This document shows positions 53,938-64,000 of a stretch of DNA of 64,000 bases, piece after piece. The position numbers were made by a program, and so were the translations under genes. The stretch covers positions 57,839,469-57,903,468 of the forward strand of contig OY759268.1 in the NCBI GenBank assembly GCA_963662155.1. Reading direction: 5' to 3'. A model generated the notes under the pieces. The model saw only the letters and a program-made list of their open reading frames with translations, ran no database searches and was not told where the DNA came from. Numbering within the stretch: the stretch's first letter is position 1; the number at the start of each line of letters is the position of its first letter. This stretch comes from Lamellibrachia columna. Its lineage: Eukaryota > Annelida > Polychaeta > Sabellida > Siboglinidae.

Positions 53938-56900
53938 CCTACCTACTACCTATCCTCTTCGGGCCCAGTGGCCCATAAGGCCGAAGTGAATCTCCTCCAT
54001 CTTGTTCTGTCAGCTGCTACACGTCTGGCTTCGTTCCAGCTATTCCACCCCAGTATACGTCTTTCATTTTCAATAGTTGATCGCCACGTTGTCTTTGGTC
54101 GCCCAACCTTTCTTTTACCTTCAGGCGTCCAGGTCAGTGCAGTCTCACAATTGCTGTTCTTCTCCATTCGTAGGATATGTCCTACCCACTTCCATCTTCT
54201 TATCTTGACCTCAGTGCTGATTGTCTTCAATTTTGTTTTTGCCAGAATATCTCGATTTGATACAACGTATGGCCATCGAATTTGTAGGATTCGTCTTAAA
54301 CACTTGAAAAAAAATGTATCTAACTTTCTGTTGTCTCCTTCGTTAATTTTCCATGTTTCACTTCCATACAACAACACTGGTTTAACAAGTGTGTTAAAAA
54401 GCCTCAATTTCGATCTCAATGTGTATATATTTGAACTCCATATCTGCTTTAGTTTCATGAAGTATACCCTCGCTTTACAAATTCTGTTAACAATGTCATC
54501 GCCGCCTCCTCCTTGCTTACTAACGTTCGCACCAAGGTAGTTATACTTGTCCACTTCCTTTAGCTCTTGATCATCGATTAGTATTCTGTTTTCGCACTTG
54601 CTGTTTATCCTCAATATTTGAGTTTTCTTTTTATTTATTCTTAGTCCTGTCCTTGCTGCAAATTGATTCAGTTGTCTTGTCTTTGTTTGCATGTGTGTGT
54701 AGCATGATGACATGAGTGCTATGTCGTCGGCAAAGTCCAGGTCCTCTAGTTTTGACGTGAAGTTCCATCTTATCCCTGTTTTGTTTCCCGCTGTTGTGTT
54801 TCTCATTATCCAGTCCACTACTATCAAGAAGATAAATCCAGACATTACATCTCCTTGTTTAACTCCAGTTTTGACCTTGAACCACTCAGATTCCTCACCT
54901 TCGTCTAACACTGCACATTCACTATCTTCGTATAACATCTGTACCATGTGGATTATCTTGCATGGAATTCCATAGCTCTCCATAATTTTCCATAGACTCT
55001 CTCGGTGCACTGAGTCAAATGCTTTTTCAAAATCCACAAACGTGATGTATAGAGTTGCCTGTCATTCCACTACCTGTTCTATAATATTTCGTAAAATAAA
55101 TATCTGTTCTACTGTGCCTCTCCCACTTCTGAAACCTGCTTGTTCGTCTCTCAACTTGCTGTTAACTCCATATCTTATTCTGTCAATGAGTACTCTTCCG
55201 AATACTTTACTAGGAACAGATGTCAAAGTAATTCCTCTCCAATTCCCGCACTCTGTCAGGTCACCTTTCTTCGGTATTTTAACGATCAGTCCCTGCTTCC
55301 ACGTTTTTGGCACTTTCTCTTGTTCCCAAAATGTTCTGAATAATTTGACAAGCCATTTCTCTGTTGTATTCATGTCTGCTTTTAATAATTCTGCTGTAAT
55401 TTCGTCCTTGCCCTCTGCTTTCCCGTTTTTCATCTTCCTTAGCGCTGTTCTAATTTCTGCCTTTGTTATTGGGTCAGTGCTGATTTCGTTTATGATCGGA
55501 TCTATCTCCACATCTGTTACAGGGTCATCAGGTATAGGTCTATTAAGGATTTCCTCAAAGTGTTCTTTCCATCGCTTCCTTCTGGCCAATCCTTCCGTTA
55601 TTAAGTTTCCACCTTTGTCTTTCACTGCATTTGTTGTCTTACGTTTGTCATTACTGAGGGTTTTTGTAATATCATACACTTCTTTCATTCTTCCATTATG
55701 TGCTGCTTCCTCTGCTTCCATGGCAAGGTGGTCAACCCACTTCCTCTTGTCTTGTCTCATGCTCTTCTTCACTTCTTTGTCTTTACACCTATATTTATCC
55801 ATGTAATTCTGCTTAATCCTGTCTGACTTTGTCTGCTCGATGTTGTTCTTCAGTCGTTTTCTCTCTTCTACTAACTCCCACGACTCCTTGCTGATCCATG
55901 GTTTTTGCCCTTTCTTTTTGTACCCCAGTACTTCTTGAGCTGTTTCTTTGTATGCATCCTCAAAGTCTTGCCATTGTTTCTCAACTTCTTCGTCGCCTGT
56001 TTCTTCGTAGTCTTGTAATATATCATATTTGTTGCGTAACTTCAGTGAGAATTGGGCTTTAATAGCTGGGTGCTGTAACTTAATTATATCAAATTTCTTT
56101 CTGATCGCCTTGTTCTTTTGTTTTCTCTTTAGTTTCAGCTTGATTTTTGATCGCACTAATTGGTGGTCACTCGCAATGTCGGCTCCTCTCATGGCCCTAG
56201 TGTCCATTACTGATGTCCGGTGTTGCCTACTCACTAGCACATGGTCTATTTGATTTTTTTTTCTTTCCTCCTGGAGATGTCCATGTCTGTTTATGTATAA
56301 GTTTATGTGGGAAAATGGTACCTGTTACCACGAGGTTATTGAGTCCGCAGAAGTCAACAAGTCTTTCTCCATTGTCATTTCTTTCACCTACTCCATGGCT
56401 TCCTATTATGTTTTCATATCCGTCGTTGTCTTCTCCAACTTTGGCATTTAAATCCCCCATTACTAAGAGTATGTCATGCTTATGAACACTGTCCACAACT
56501 GTCTGGAGCTGTTCATAGAAATTGTCTTTATCTTCGACGCTGGCTTCATTTGTTGGTGCATAGACTTGTATGATCGATAACTTTACATACATGGAGAAGA
56601 ATCTAGCATAAATAATTCTATCACTGATAGCTTTCCATTCCAGCAATGCTTGTTCTGCTTTCTTCGTCATCATTATTGCTACTCCGTGTCTGTGTATGTT
56701 GTCTTCTCTCCCTGAAAAAATTATGCTCTCTCCGGTGTTCATCTTGACTTTTCCTTGTCCCATCCATCTGCATCTGCAATGCCCATGACATCTATTTTAT
56801 ATTTGTCCATTTCTCTTGCAAGCTGGGCTGATTTCCCTATAGAGTATAACGTTCTCACATTCCAACATCCTATATTTACATTAACTTTTGGCTTGGTTAA

Positions 56901-57238
56901 CGACGTTGTCAGCCTCCGAACTTCCGTTTGGCTTTGATCCGGAAGCGTCATACTGTCCAAATAAATGATGTCATCATCTGCTGGTATCTGGGCCGTCGCC
57001 TTCCTGTAGCCATTTCCAGCACAAGCTGGCTTTTGAAATTCACTTCTGGTTTCTGTAACATCATTTGAGTTGGGAGGGTTGTTGGCCCTCCGCAGTAGGT
57101 TTATTTTCGGGGTTTTCCTTCCCTTAGCCATAGCCTCGTTTGCCCAGCACAATGTACTGGTTACCGGGGTGCACCACGGGGAGGTGAGGTTGACTTGAGT
57201 GTCTTTACGGTTGAGCGCATCAACACCCCTTACACCCC
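53938..57238 (-). mobile_element. Full-length endonuclease-RT non-LTR retrotransposon
   Basis: A 3301-bp element bounded by identical 12-bp duplications. On the minus strand it starts GGGGTGTAAGGGGTGTTGAT and ends in a GATAGGTAGTAGGT tail. It contains a 5' region, one large ORF and a very short 3' UTR. Because the 5' end is complete, this is one of the few full-length copies in the window. It belongs to the animal LINE family whose endonuclease resembles craniofacial-development-protein-2-like proteins; whether that is RTE- or I-group I leave open. Its RT differs from both the CR1-like copies and the fragment at 50646-51655. Confidence 0.9.
53946..57150 (-). pseudogene. Endonuclease-RT polyprotein with two frameshifts and one stop
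   Basis: Starts near MAKGRKTPKINLLRRANN (57130). Endonuclease: NIGCWNVRTLYSIGKSAQLA, then a frameshift near 56755, GESIIFSGRED, LLVMGDLNAKVGEDNDG and, after a second frameshift in a T9 run (56254-56262), DIASDHQLVRSKIKLKLKRK. RT: NWRGITLTSVPSKVFGRVLI, EQAGFRSGRGTVEQIFILRN, then a single TGA at 55062, FVDFEKAFDSVHRESLW, KTGVKQGDVMSGFIFL and DLDFADDIALMSS. The tail has RRWKWVGHILRME and GKRKVGRPKTTWRSTIEN. Catalytic residues are kept. Three point lesions in about 1050 codons mean the copy is young but inactive as read. Confidence 0.85.
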
Positions 57239-57250
57239 TATGCACTGGAA
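57239..57250. repeat. Target-site duplication, right copy
   Basis: Exact copy of the TATGCACTGGAA at 53926-53937; marks the 5' end of the element. Confidence 0.85.
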
Positions 57251-57349
57251 AGCATTGATGAATTTGCAAATATTTATTTATGTAGCTGAAGTGGTCGATG
57301 TAAATGTAGGACAAAATGTGTCAAGTTCTAAAACAGTTAAGGTAACAGC

Positions 57350-57505
57350 ATACAACAGCACCTTAACTGTTCCAGAATTGAGAGACATTAGTTATGAAAG
57401 TTGTTTAATAGATGTGGCTTGACAACACTAGGGACCTAGTACGAGACCAAATAAAAGTTTTAAACTATTGAATGGTTATGAAGATGTTGATATATATTTT
57501 CTTCA
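57350..57505 (+). pseudogene. Short CR1-like C-terminal fragment (copy E1)
   Basis: Reads VPELRDISYESCLIDVA and then, in another frame, remnants matching RDQIKVLNYNGYEDVD. This corresponds to the segment around PELRDLSYESRLLQCG of copy B. It lies upstream of endonuclease sequence in the same orientation, so it cannot be part of the following copy in normal order and is a separate insertion. Confidence 0.65.
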
Positions 57506-57510
57506 TACTT

Positions 57511-57846
57511 CCAGAAGGCATTGGAACCACATATGGCATATCAGAAGGCATTGGAACCACGTATAGCATATCAGAAGGCATTGGAACCACATATAGCATA
57601 TCAGAAGGCATTTGAACCACATAATAGCATATCAGAAAGCATTGGAACCACATTTAGCATATCAGAAAGCATTGGAACCACACATGGCATATCAGAAAGC
57701 ATTGGAACCACATATAGCATATCAGAAAGCATTGGAACCACATATAGCATATCAGAAAGCATTGGAACCACATATGGCATATCAGAAAACACTGGAACCA
57801 CATATGGCATATCAGAAGGCATTGGAACCACATATAGCATATCAGA
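57511..57846 (+). repeat. 30-bp minisatellite, eleven units
   Basis: Units of 30 bp: ATCAGAAAGCATTGGAACCA then CATATAGCAT. The period is a multiple of three, so a + frame (YQKALEPHIA) and a minus frame (MLSDMLYVVP-like) remain open; neither shows other signs of coding. The last unit leads directly into CR1-like endonuclease sequence (DAELGLT). Confidence 0.9.
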
Positions 57847-60627
57847 TGCTGAATTAGGGCTAACATGATACATCATGTTTAGGAGAGATCGAATAGGAAG
57901 AAGGGGAGGGGGAGTTATTTTATATATTAAAGAATATTCAGGCTTACGAAATAAAATTAGAAAGGGAAGCAGATTGCGATGAAGCTGTTTGGTGCAATAT
58001 AGTTTCAGGAAATTCAACATTAACTATTGGATTAGTTTACTGAAGTCCAAATATAAACGAAGAGGATAACACAACAATACAAAAGCTGTAAAGAAAGTTA
58101 GTAAAGGGGAATGTATCATAATGGGAGATTTGAACCATAGACACATACAATGGAAATCTCTAGAGAGTACAGGGGGTGAGGACCAACAGTTTCTATTTTT
58201 AATCCAGGATAGTTTCCTTACTCAGCAAATGCTAGAACCAACAAGGGGAGATAATGTATTAGATGTAATTTGTGGATAATGTCAAAATACATGAGCCATT
58301 GGGTAACAGTGATCATAATCAAATACATTTTGACATCAAAGTAAAATCAGAAAGTAAATTTTAAAAAACATACAGGAGAAACTTCCACAAAAGTATATAA
58401 TAAAGATATGAGAAAATACTAGCAAAGCTAGATTGGAATAACATGCTGAGGAATAAGACTGCAATTGAATGTTGGAACATTCTAAAATATGAAATTGAGA
58501 GTATCATTGATCAATTTGTTCCCTTGAAAAAACAAAGAAAACGGTCTAAAAAGAAACACTTGTCAAAAGAAGCTATTACAAAAATAGTGTACAAACAAAC
58601 TATGTGGAGGGTTTATAGGCATACCAGAAAGGATGAAGACTACTCAAATTAGAAATCTAAAAGAACGAAAAAAAATTACCATGTGACTTTTTATGCATAT
58701 GTCAGGAGTAAACAAAACGTACGAGACAAGGTCGGACCTCTAGAAGACAGTGCTAAAAATATAATGTCACAAGGGTTTTTTAATGGCGGAAAGCCTAAAT
58801 GGCTACTTCAGTTCAGTTTTACCAGAGAAATGTCGTTCACAGGGGGTGACCTAGTGTCGGAGTGACCCACACTGATGCCACGTAAATTGTAAATAACAGT
58901 CAGTATTGGAATAGATAGTACTGATAGCAGGTAGCTGCTAGGCATAGTTTAATAATAGTTATGTGTAAACACCTTTTGGGGGCCGGCATGCTTGCTGTGA
59001 TTATGTGATGTATCTTGTTTTGATGATGTATGCTTGCCTAATTTCCAGCTCATTAATTAATACATTAAATGGCATTATTTGGCCTATTTCAATCTACACT
59101 GGACTTGTGTTGTTATTTTGCATAAAGGATATTAACTCATTACCAGTTCCAGATGCTTAATTTCAGGAGGCTAAATCAGACTTTGTAGGGCAGTTGACTG
59201 TAATTCCAGAAATGGTAGCTAAGAAAACAAAGATAGTGAAGGATAATAAATCACCTCGAGTGAATGGAATTCCTCCAATACTACTAATGGAAAGAGTAGA
59301 ACAAATTAATATACCACTTGCGAGAGTGTTCAACTTGTCATTAATAGATGGAATGGTTTCTTTTTGAATGGAAAGAAGCAAATAACGTACCATTATTTTA
59401 AAAAGGGTTCAAGAAATAAGTCAGAAAATAATAGACCCGCGAGTTTAGCATCAGTGATTTGCAAATTATTAGAAAGGCTAATTAAAGACCATTTGGTTGA
59501 CCTCCTTATTAGGCATACATTATTAAATTCATCTCAACATGGATTCCTAAAAGCGTGGTCATGCTTGGAAGAAATCACTAAGTGGCTAGACGAAGGATCG
59601 CCAGTAGATGTTATGTTATTTTCAGAAAACATAATCGACTGGATAGAACAATGGCTGACAGAAGACAGTGTGTTGTAGTAAATGGAGAGATTTCAAACTG
59701 GAAATCAGTTTTGAGTGTGGTACCACAAGGATCAGTATTATGACCTTTATTATTCTTAACTTGGTAAAATAACAAACAATTTGCGGATGACACAAAAGTG
59801 TTTACAATGGTGGTGATAAACACCATTCACAACACGATCAAAGCAAATTAGTAAAATGGCAGATGTTATTCAATTTTGGGAAATGTAAATGCCTACCCAC
59901 AGGATACTGGAACTTGGATGTAAACTATAATATGGGAAATACTGTTCTAGGTGCTACTGTTAAAAAAAGGATTAACAATAAGTGCAGATACGAAAGTTTC
60001 AGAGCAGTGTGGTATTGCAGCTTCAAAGGGTAATCAAATTCTTGGGTTGATTAGGAGAAATATAACATACAAGGAAAAAAGCTAATTATACCTCTTTATA
60101 AAGCAATAGTTATACCTCATTTAGAATACTGCATACAAGCGTGGAGACCATATCGTATGAATGAAAACAGAGGAGAGCAACTAAAATGATTCCAGAACTG
60201 AGAGACCTTAGTTTCGAAGAACGCCTAAAAAAAGAATGTGGTTTAACAACCCTAAAGAAAAAAGGTTAAGCAGAGATCAGAATGAAGTTTTTAAGATATT
60301 GAATTGGTATGAAAATATTGATAGAAATATGTTTTTCTCACTTAAGAAAGATAGTAAAACTAGAGGACATGAGGTAACATTAGTAAAGGATCAGTGTAGA
60401 TTGGATGTCAGGAAGTACTCCTTCTCACAGAGGACAATAAATGAATGGTAATATATTGTTTATGGATTGTGTAACTGCTAGCAGCGTGAATATGTTTAAA
60501 AACAAGGTTGACACATCTCAGGAGGGCGGGTTCCATATAGATGAAAAATGTTGGACTCTAGATAAGCAAATGGCTTCCTTGTCCGCTTGCTATCTGGGCC
60601 TTTGCCTTGGATGGTAATCTTGTTAAA
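57847..60627 (+). mobile_element. CR1-like retrotransposon copy E, decayed, plus strand
   Basis: Follows copy C in order from DAELGLT of the endonuclease (57847) to the 3' terminal ATGGTAATCTTGTTAAACC (60609-60627). Blocks seen: RDRIGRRGGGVILY, IIMGDLNHRHIQWKSLES, NKTAIECWNILKYEIESI, SRNKSENNRPASLASVICKL and FKILNWYENIDRNMFFSLKK. About 300 bp near 58829-59128 are an inserted DIRS terminus. Many frameshifts, stops and deletions, including loss of most of the region between the RT GVPQG block and the tail. It is older than copies A and C. Confidence 0.85.
58829..59128 (+). mobile_element. Solo DIRS-like terminal sequence inside copy E
   Basis: Starts ATGTCGTTCACAGGGGGTGA and ends TTATTTTGCATAAAG. 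It is the inverted partner of 41426-41715 (shared GGCCGGCATGCTTGCTG-type, ACACCTTTTGGGGG and GGCATTATTTGGCC words). It interrupts CR1 coding sequence exactly between ACCAGAGAA and GATATTAACTC, which are adjacent in copy C. No target duplication is visible, as expected for an element that integrates by tyrosine recombinase. Confidence 0.75.
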
Positions 60628-60649
60628 CCAGTGGATACTAAGTAACTTT

Positions 60650-60785
60650 AGTTACAGAACAGTGTGGGTTGGATATGATGGTGATGAATGAACGGAACAC
60701 ATTGTCGATTGTGTTAATGCTAGCAGTGTAAGTATGTTTAAAAATAAAATTGACATCATTTATCTGATAAGGGCAGGTTGGAGCA
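60650..60785 (+). pseudogene. CR1-like 3' coding scrap (copy F)
   Basis: Contains CAGTGTGGGTTGGATATG and, further on, GATTGTGTTAATGCTAGCAG and GTATGTTTAAAAATAAAATT, then TATCTGATAAGGGC. These match the last coding part of copy B (DCVNASSVNMFKNRI). It has no full 3' end. Confidence 0.6.
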
Positions 60786-61868
60786 TGGCAGCATTGTTAA
60801 ATCCTTTATGAATCCTAAATTAATGGGGGTTACAAGTCACCCTTCTTGCATGCTGGCATTCAATGAGTGATCGATTTGGTTAATGCACCTGCATGCAAGT
60901 TCCACCTGCTGTATAAATTAAGGATATTAAGTAACAATATACAAGCATGGAGGCCATATTGTAATCTAATTAATCCCATACTAATTAAACTACCAAAAAG
61001 ATCACCGTTTTTCACCAGTTTTCAATGTTTCGAAATTTGAGAAAAATAGAAATGTTCAGACAAATATAAAGTATTATACATGATCGCAAAGTTTAAAAAG
61101 TCAGTGAAGTCTAGTGGCTTAAAGGTGACATGAACAGCTTGAAATAAAAGTCATAGCAAGCAACTGGACGATGCAACTGCGTCCAGTGCATGCTACATGA
61201 AGGTCTTTGTGAGAAGGTCACCGCTGCCCACCACACGTTTCTCAAGTGCTATCGTCCAACTGTGAACACTTGTGATTTATATCCATGGATTATGCTGACC
61301 TCAACTAGTGTCTTCTGTATCACTAATAGTCTGTTTGTGCCAGGTTGTTAGGCATGTCTAACTGCATGTATTAAGTCAGGGATATTAAGTTACTAAGCAA
61401 CTTTTTGACATGTAGTGTAAAACAGGAACACATCATAAATGTTAGTACTTTGAGATATATAACACATATAAAGGTGACAAACAGTAAATATTTAACTGCT
61501 GACTAACAGAGGTATTAACACCAATACATAAAAAGCATGTAAGCATAATAGTTTTTATTGAAATTGAGAAAATCTTAAAATAAAATGGAACGTCCGTAAC
61601 AGAGTATATCTGCATTTTAAATGTACACATGTGTAGTTGATTAATGTTGGCTGTTGTCTGCTATATTAATTAAAGTACAGGTGGATAATATTTTTACTTT
61701 ACTTACTATTTGTTTGACTCGTGCTATGTATGTATACTTTTACATCAAGCATCTTGTGTAGCTAATAAATTAAGTAACGTTTGTTTTACACAGTTGTATG
61801 TATCTAATGCATGAAAGGCATGTGAGGTTGCTAAAAAATAATTCCTTCTGAAAATGCTTTTATGTTGG
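60786..61868. other. Intron, nothing recognised
   Basis: AT-rich sequence with a few CR1-like scraps (for example ACAAGCATGGAGGCCATATT at 60942). No gene or repeat is supported before the next exon. Confidence 0.4.
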
Positions 61869-61874
61869 TACAAG

Positions 61875-61973
61875 GCCAAGAGATCAGAGATATAGTCGAA
61901 CAGCTGGCCACTCGACATGAAGACCATGGACAACAGCTGCATGACATTAGTAAAGTCCTGGAGAAGATGCCAG
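61875..61973 (+). CDS. Coiled-coil exon 4 of host gene, shifted acceptor
   Basis: Reads GQEIRDIVEQLATRHEDHGQ then QLHDISKVLEKMPG, with donor GTATGG at 61974. By alignment the exon should begin at 61869, but the expected acceptor AG is GG here (TATGTTGG). The next AG, six bases downstream (TACAAG at 61869-61874), keeps phase 1 and gives 99 nt (33 codons). The exon may therefore still be used with two residues lost. It is more diverged than the other three copies. Confidence 0.45.
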
Positions 61974-62495
61974 GTATGGTGCATACTCCAGCTTTACCAG
62001 AAAGGCAGATTTTCTGTAGAGAGGGATATCACTTAACTTGAGTTGAGTCTTTTGTGTCGAGTAAACTCCCACCAGTCCTTTATACCACTTACATTACCCA
62101 GTGTGTTTAGCATGCATATCAAAATAGTTTAGATGGGATTGAATTGTGATAAATTTAATCATATAATTTAAAACAAACATGGATTTAACCAGTTTATGTT
62201 TGTACAAACGAAAATAATTTACTCATATATGTTACTTTCAGAACGAGATGAAGTGAATATGGACATTTTCATCTCCATTATTTTGCATTTTCAGGTTTTT
62301 TTAGAAATGTATTACTTGTCAATTTTTACAGGGATAAACCTGATGTGGACTTAAAATACCGAGGTACTTGAAATAATTTCCATTTTTAAGTACAGTTGTA
62401 TATTCACACATTTTATTCAAGACACTTCAACGTGTAAACTATTTAAAAACAATATGTTTACTATTTTTTCATCCATGACCACATATGTATATATA

Positions 62496-62558
<63 letters not shown>

Positions 62559-62631
62559 TATGAAAATTTAATTATGAACCTCCTGTGAAACTTACTCTTG
62601 CCAACTTTTATAAAGTTTATAAAAAATATCC

Positions 62632-62702
<71 letters not shown>

Positions 62703-62793
62703 GAATTGAGAGTTGTTGGGGTAATGCAATAACAATGTTTGCATGGATTATAATAGCCTATGAATATCATCATCAAGTACATATTTAGTGACA
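61974..62793 (+). other. Intron with two (AT)n tracts
   Basis: Begins with the conserved intron start (GTATGGTGCATACTCCAGCT). (AT)n tracts occupy 62482-62554 and 62634-62699. Between them lies an inverted copy of the AACCTCCTGTGAAACTTACT block found in direct orientation at about 62955-62985 and 40295-40320, so a small inversion or foldback has occurred here. Confidence 0.7.
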
Positions 62794-62879
62794 ACTTGGA
62801 CAGAGCATTCACTCACAAGTAAAACTGGGAACACTAGTCACACCAACAGCAGATGAACAGTCCACACCTACAATCTCTG
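62794..62879 (+). pseudogene. Dead copy of the Ser/Thr/Pro-rich exon
   Basis: Matches 40134-40217 (TPTADEQSTPTISG in both). A deletion of about 30 bp has removed the polypyrimidine tract and acceptor CAG and joined GTGAC directly to ACTTGG. The donor GT remains. The exon should no longer be spliced in. Confidence 0.6.
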
Positions 62880-63668
62880 GTATTGCCGGTTGGGTCATTG
62901 TACTTGTTTAGAAAGATGTTAGGATATTTTTTATAAACTTTCTAAAAGTTGGCAAGAGTAAGTTTCACAGGAGGTTCATAATTTAATTTTCATAAAAATC
63001 AGTGGAGTTCGATAACATTGCTGATTGATTTCACATGGAATGACCCATTAGTTATTTCATATACCTGTTTATTGTGTAAATACGTTGGCAAAATAATAAT
63101 GATTTGTTAGCATCACGAAAACTTTCCCAACCACTACACATTATTTTGAAGTGTTGTGTGGTGTCGCTTTCTGTTTGGGTGAATTACGGATTGTCAGTTG
63201 TGACTGAAATCGATACCATTGTTTGTTTAAAAGTTCTTGTAGTAAAACAGGCACGTGCCACTCACTAACTAGCGTGCATTCATTCACAAATTGTAGCTAG
63301 TTCTTGTCAAAACAGACTTATTCGATCTGTGAAACGGCTCATGTGAGATGATCGGACGCCTGCCAGTTCACATTCCATAAACAACCAGTGTAATAAAAGT
63401 GTAATGTTTCTGTCCTATGAAGCCTTGATACATTGGTACATAAAGTACATCCAGTAAATTGATTAACTGGTTCAAGTACAACCAGTGTCAATCAAACAGA
63501 GATGATACTTGTGTGTAATAATAATAATATGAAATACATAATATGAGTAGCTAGTAAATTAACTGAAGTTTATTTTATTCGTTTTCATGTTGCCTAATGT
63601 ATGGAATGCATTGCTATTAAATAACTGTTATTTCTTTCTGAACAAAGATTATTATGCATTTATTTAAG
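62880..63668. repeat. Segmental duplicate of the 40218-41005 intron
   Basis: Near-identical to 40218-41005 with scattered substitutions and single-base indels, up to the acceptor of the next coiled-coil exon. Together with the flanking exons it shows that the duplicated unit runs from about 39.7 to 41.3 kb and 62.3 to 63.9 kb. Confidence 0.9.
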
Positions 63669-63776
63669 CACAAGGCCAGGAGTTCAGCGATATACTGCGG
63701 CATCACAACACAAAGCTTAAAGAGCATGAACAGCTGCTGCATGACATTAGGAGAATCCTGATGGAAAAGAAAACAG
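63669..63776 (+). CDS. Coiled-coil exon 5 of host gene
   Basis: Acceptor ATTTAAG ends at 63668 and donor GTATGG begins at 63777. It is 108 nt, phase 1. It reads QGQEFSDILRHHNTKLKEHE then QLLHDIRRILMEKKT. It is the direct duplicate of the exon at 41006-41113, with about a dozen base differences and no frame damage. The intron start that follows carries a small insertion (ACCAGGTACT). The gene continues past the window. Confidence 0.6.
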
Positions 63777-64000
63777 GTATGGCGCCTACCAGGTACTCCA
63801 GCTTTACCAGTAAGGCAGATTTTTGTAGAGGGGGATATCACTTAACGCTTGTAGGAACTGCAGTTGAGTCTTTTGTGTCGAGTAATCTCCCACCAGTCCT
63901 ATATACCACTTACATTACCTAGTGTGTTTAGCATGCATATCAAAATAGTTTAGATGAGATTAAATTGTGCTAATTTTAATCAGAGCGTTTAAAACAAGGA

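Noticed and set aside
54700..56500. Plus-strand hydrophobic ORFs over the full-length LINE
   Set aside because: Shadows of the minus-strand endonuclease-RT frame; the minus-strand motifs are decisive.
57465..58020. Met/Val/Pro repeat proteins around 57.5-58.0 kb
   Set aside because: Frames of the 30-bp minisatellite on both strands; no promoter, start context or domain.

Overview
The window is from an animal (metazoan) nuclear genome, probably a marine invertebrate. It has phase-matched short exons with GT/AG borders, four or more kinds of non-LTR retrotransposon, a DIRS-type tyrosine-recombinase element, a Merlin/ISXO2-like DNA transposon, many minisatellites and (AT)n tracts. It has no bacterial gene organisation. 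I cannot name the phylum with confidence; lancelet-like or lophotrochozoan genomes would fit.

The only host gene I can support is on the + strand and is stretched across the whole window. Related small exons at 5004-5156, 39061-39168, 41006-41113, about 61875-61973 and 63669-63776 each encode a short Gln/His/Leu/Glu-rich, probably coiled-coil segment (typical core QLLHDI). Each is a multiple of 3 nt, is bounded by phase-1 introns, and is followed by nearly the same intron start (GTATGG...). A Ser/Thr/Pro-rich exon (40128-40217) lies in the same phase. The exon plus about 1.8-1.9 kb of intron has been duplicated (39.1-41.1 kb and 61.9-63.7 kb). The stretches between are filled with repeats and transposons.

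Layout. 0-5 kb: promoter-like tandem repeats (CRE, E-box and YY1-like words), a telomere-like minisatellite carrying perfect DR1 nuclear-receptor motifs, a pogo/Tigger-like remnant, a reverse-transcriptase remnant and a 0.6-kb polypyrimidine tract. 5.2-6.8 kb: CR1-like copy A. 6.8-10.15 kb: 24-bp and 51-bp arrays, the second interrupted by 1.5 kb of non-repetitive DNA. 10.16-27.83 kb: a 17.7-kb satellite of about 368 48-bp monomers. It keeps one 3-nt register throughout, so two minus-strand frames and one plus-strand frame are open for kilobases (longest ATG-started frame 2148 codons). 27.8-33.3 kb: 53-bp and 49-bp arrays invaded by CR1-like copy B. 33.66-37.13 kb: CR1-like copy C, with an uninterrupted 957-codon endonuclease/reverse-transcriptase frame and the end of an SGNH-esterase ORF1. 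39-44 kb: host exons and a DIRS-like fragment whose recombinase has lost its catalytic tyrosine. 45.4-49.6 kb: a large palindrome made of two head-to-head Merlin-like copies. 50.6-57.25 kb: four more retrotransposon copies, one of them full length between 12-bp target-site duplications. 57.3-60.8 kb: a decayed CR1-like copy on the + strand, carrying a 30-bp minisatellite at its edge and a 300-bp DIRS terminus inside it. 61.8-64 kb: the next host exon block.

The most unusual item is the 48-bp satellite. Register and open frames are seen directly. Whether any of it is translated is unknown, and common monomer variants do not clearly favour any one frame. I found no tRNA, rRNA, CRISPR or phage genes.
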